Assembly (NCBI GenBank): GCA_937967755.1
Contig: CALBTA010000315.1
Span: 1 to 6,527, forward strand
From: an uncultured Planctomycetaceae bacterium
GTDB taxonomy: Bacteria; Planctomycetota; Planctomycetia; Pirellulales; Pirellulaceae
DNA length: 6,527 nucleotides
Reading direction: 5' to 3'
Notes under the pieces: model-generated
Databases searched by the model: none
What the model was told of the DNA's origin: nothing
Seen by the model: the letters and a program-made list of their open reading frames with translations, nothing else
Position numbers and translations under genes: made by a program
In this document: piece by piece, positions 5,601 to 6,527 of the stretch
How positions within the stretch are numbered: the first letter of the stretch is position 1
How the letters are laid out: the number at the start of each line of letters is the position of its first letter

Positions 5601-6527
5601 CCGCTCTTCGGTGCCGTGCAAAACAATTCGCCGCTGCCGCGCGCTCATCTGTTCCAGCGGCGTATCGAGCGGCAAGCCGGTTTCGGCCGCCAGCGTTCGC
5701 AGCATCGCTTCGGCCAGCGGACGGGAAAGATCGGGCCACAACGACAGTGCCCCTTCGGCGAGCGTCAACTTTCCATCGCGCACCAGGGCCGCCGGGTTGG
5801 CACCGATCTGCGTTCCCAGCCCCTCGCATTCGCCACACCAACCGAGGTAACTATTGAACGAAAAGCTATGCGGCGTCAGCGGCTCGAAGCTGCGGCCGCA
5901 ACGGTCGCAGGCGAGGTGCTGACTGTGAACAACCAATGGCCAACGCGATTCGGGCAAGCTGTCATCGGCCCGGGCGATGTGCATCACCCCGCGGCCCAGT
6001 GCCAACGCGTTCTCGACGCTCTCGGCGATGCGCGACTTTTCCTTCCCGCGCACCACAACGCGATCGACGACGACCTCAACGCGGTGCTTTCGCCGGCGGT
6101 CGATCTCCGGCGGCGCTTCAAGCGCGTGCGTTTGCCCGTTGACGCGAATGCGGTTGTAGCCGGCGGCGCGAAGTTCATCCCACAACGTTTCGTACTTGCG
6201 GCCAACTTCGACCTCGACCGGGGCCATCACGAACAGCTTCGCCCCTTCCGGCTCGGCCATCACTTTGGCGATCACCTCGTCGGCCGATTGCGTGCCCACC
6301 GGCACGTTGCATTCCGGACAGTGCATTTGCCCCAGCCGGGCGAACAGAATGCGGAAGTAGTCGTAAATCTCCGTCACCGTGCCAACGGTCGAACGGGGCG
6401 TGTGGCCCAGGTTCTTCTGCTCAATTGCAATCGCCGGCGACAGGCCCTCGATATGTTCCAGCTTGGGCTTCTGCATCTGCCCGACGAATTGCCGGGCGTA
6501 GGCCGACAGGCTTTCGACATACCGCCG
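2610..6527 (-). CDS. uvrA: UvrA, excinuclease ABC subunit A, with a long C-terminal extension (5' partial)
   Basis: UvrA is the ATP-dependent DNA damage sensor that loads UvrB in nucleotide excision repair. The frame continues past the internal Met at 6476 for 17 codons (RRYVESLSAYARQF), a UvrA hallmark, so only about 50 N-terminal residues with the first Walker A are missing. Counting from that Met: UvrB-binding region about 60-160; zinc module CxxC...CxxC at 190-217; CTAC 342-345; signature I LSAGEAQ 423-429 with Walker B D449-E450 and H482; Walker A II GPSGSGKS 616-623; zinc module CDYC...CETC 715-741; signature II LSGGEAQ 805-811 with D832-E833 and H865; family C-terminal motif ESHTAKYLAPVL 930-941. 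The motif set seems complete for a working protein. Oddities are three in-frame repeat insertions (residues about 298-305, 545-591, 899-929), A for G in signature I, and about 347 extra residues after the normal end. Confidence 0.95.
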   Translation of the reverse strand, partial: RRYVESLSAYARQFVGQMQKPKLEHIEGLSPAIAIEQKNLGHTPRSTVGTVTEIYDYFRILFARLGQMHCPECNVPVGTQSADEVIAKVMAEPEGAKLFVMAPVEVEVGRKYETLWDELRAAGYNRIRVNGQTHALEAPPEIDRRRKHRVEVVVDRVVVRGKEKSRIAESVENALALGRGVMHIARADDSLPESRWPLVVHSQHLACDRCGRSFEPLTPHSFSFNSYLGWCGECEGLGTQIGANPAALVRDGKLTLAEGALSLWPDLSRPLAEAMLRTLAAETGLPLDTPLEQMSARQRRIVLHGTEERWFTALLPLPLGEGTAFRFQFKGLYPALEEASRLSPSFRTRLEHLVDEVDCTACGGSRLRDDASAVQWRDMAIDEVCRMPLGELRSYFKKLRFTAAEKKIAGELVREIKNRLEFLCDVGLEYLTLSRSAPTLSAGEAQRIRLASQLGSGLCGVLYVLDEPTIGLHPRDNTRLLGALHKLRDLGNTLLVVEHDREVIEGSDQVFDFGPAAGKHGGEIVASGDARQLMKRRKSVTGPYLSGKKAIAVPTNRRLGELRNADCGMRNDEEATNKRSAKRKRKTKSRGDTSSNHQFRTPQSAIRIRNARHNNLRNVNITIPLGTLTAVTGPSGSGKSSLVEDVLHAALAKRLHRAGVVPGAHDEILGVEHINKVIRVDQKPLGNSPASNAATYTGVFDQIRQLFAQLPEAKLRGFTARRFSFNVPGGRCDYCEGDGEICIEMHFLPDVWVQCETCLGKRYNSETLAVRYHGNSIADVLQMTCGEALRLFANIPKIRRTLQTLCDVGLDYIQLGQPAPTLSGGEAQRVKLASELSRPDTGRTLYLLDEPTTGLHFDDLAKLLDVLHRLVDLGNTVVVIEHNLDVIKQADWIIDMGPEAGDGGGEVVACGTPEEIAECGLRNAESKQKKRTRKTNPQSAIRNPHLESHTAKYLAPVLEAGPHEKRKLHDFAEEQQRREGDLEIEQVGETTQMPWEADGRQWHCHDRVGRKGEACRWDGRILEAVVDRIQELGDFSDTDWNTRTVVEIAAEKKSDGWFFHAITGEAWLLKMKFRVAKNTFKREDLQRRIPLKSLNEMDDLPVYGNEPRVKCKNLRGPWQEIEIRAHMWEEINTEEFWKFLEEAACGFFKHTDRAQQKPEDIMPWKVLGQKWHLSRKGFPPGKKVQWQTEVLEELFEMLASAAPQGQFLWNNQVLVHMYPNGSQEPWATVVTKKLDAIELRLNGPKGQFALGRITDMGRERELDAATEKKDTIKLRFRKLEDLHKGEFPEFLHEHLETTIEVSSNS
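2643..3044 (-). repeat. Protein-level tandem repeat, unit 2, in the UvrA extension
   Basis: Residues about 1145-1278, counted from Met 6476. It starts MPWKVLGQKWH with Trp at 1147, 1154, 1169, 1192 and 1209, each 169 residues after its partner in unit 1. It then has VLEELFEML, strands around VLVHM and IELRLN, KGQF (matching KNTF of unit 1 after a one-residue gap), and a closing EFPEFLHEHL helix matching EFWKFLEEA. Confidence 0.7.
3084..3551 (-). repeat. Protein-level tandem repeat, unit 1, in the UvrA extension
   Basis: Residues about 976-1131, counted from Met 6476. It starts MPWEADGRQWH and contains Trp at 978, 985, 1000, 1023 and 1040, an ILEAVVDRI helix, strands around TVVEI and LLKMKFRV, and a closing helix EEFWKFLEEA. 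It aligns with unit 2 at a constant offset of 169 residues over the first 65. It is longer than unit 2 because of an extra segment near LNEMDDLPVYGNEP. The similarity is visible in protein, not obvious in DNA, so the duplication is old. Confidence 0.7.
3692..3782. repeat. Inverted TGCGGAW heptamer array, copy A, inside uvrA
   Basis: The left arm (3692-3723) holds four direct copies of TGCGGAT; the right arm (3751-3782) holds four copies of the reverse complement with A/T variation. The arms pair at 28 of 32 positions around a 27-base loop. Mismatches fall only at the variable A/T base of the unit. It is read in frame by uvrA as residues about 899-929 (right arm AECGLRNAE, left arm NPQSAIRNPH) and splits the family motif GTPEEIAE from ESHTAKYLAP. 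Confidence 0.9.
4704..4845. repeat. Inverted TGCGGAW heptamer array, copy B, inside uvrA
   Basis: The left arm (4704-4735) is four units, two perfect and one degenerate (TGTGGAG); the right arm (4814-4845) is four inverted units. The arms pair at 27 of 32 positions around a 78-base loop. The element is read in frame as residues about 545-591 in the linker between the first ABC half (ending TGPYLSGKKAIAVPTNRR) and the start of the second half (ARHNNLRNVNITIPLG). The loop encodes a strongly basic peptide (KRSAKRKRKTKSRG). Confidence 0.88.
5563..5583. repeat. CCCTCTCCC-type interspersed palindrome inside uvrA
   Basis: CCCTCTCCC (5563-5571) and GGGAGCGGG (5575-5583) pair at 8 of 9 positions around a 3-base loop. 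Such palindromes are common interspersed repeats in GC-rich bacterial genomes and often give an LPLGEG peptide when translated. Here uvrA reads it as LLPLPLGEGT (residues about 297-306), between ERWFTA and FRFQFKGLYPAL, where UvrA relatives run on without such a segment as far as I recall. Confidence 0.7.

Noticed and set aside
6477..6527. Met at 6476 as the true uvrA start
   Set aside because: The 17 codons upstream to the window edge encode RRYVESLSAYARQF, a conserved internal UvrA motif, so the start lies beyond the window.

Overview
The window most likely comes from a planctomycete (Pirellulales-like) chromosome. The clues are GC-rich coding sequence with mixed gene orientation, a secreted copy of a TPR module otherwise familiar from the C-termini of planctomycete Ser/Thr kinases, a GTPase-DUF697 protein, and a UvrA with planctomycete-style wording in its second ABC half. 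This placement rests on family recognition only; no search was run.

Layout: (1) 1-926, plus strand: the C-terminal part of a GTPase with a DUF697-type domain, cut by the left edge. (2) 927-1078: a 152-base gap with a small hairpin and a TATAAT box. (3) 1079-1924, plus strand: a 281-aa putatively exported TPR protein with a clear ribosome binding site. (4) 1960-2613, minus strand: a 217-aa protein with a CBM9/DOMON-like beta-sandwich, convergent with the TPR gene. (5) 2610-6527, minus strand: uvrA, the damage-recognition ATPase of nucleotide excision repair, running off the right edge so that only its N-terminal Walker A region is missing. The last two genes share an ATGA stop/start overlap (uvrA first) and are probably cotranscribed and translationally coupled. 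No RNA gene, transposase, integrase or CRISPR array was seen.

The main interest is in uvrA. About 1305 residues are visible, against roughly 940 in ordinary UvrA. The excess has two sources. First, about 347 extra residues follow the normal UvrA C-terminus. I do not recognise this extension, but it contains an internal tandem duplication: two units align without a gap for about 65 residues, with five tryptophans in register. Second, three short in-frame insertions of repetitive DNA interrupt the UvrA body at linker or loop positions. Two are inverted arrays of a TGCGGAW heptamer that flank Lys/Arg-rich loops, and one is a CCCTCTCCC-type palindrome. The perfect heptamer array has no stop codon in any of the six frames, which explains how it can be tolerated inside a gene.
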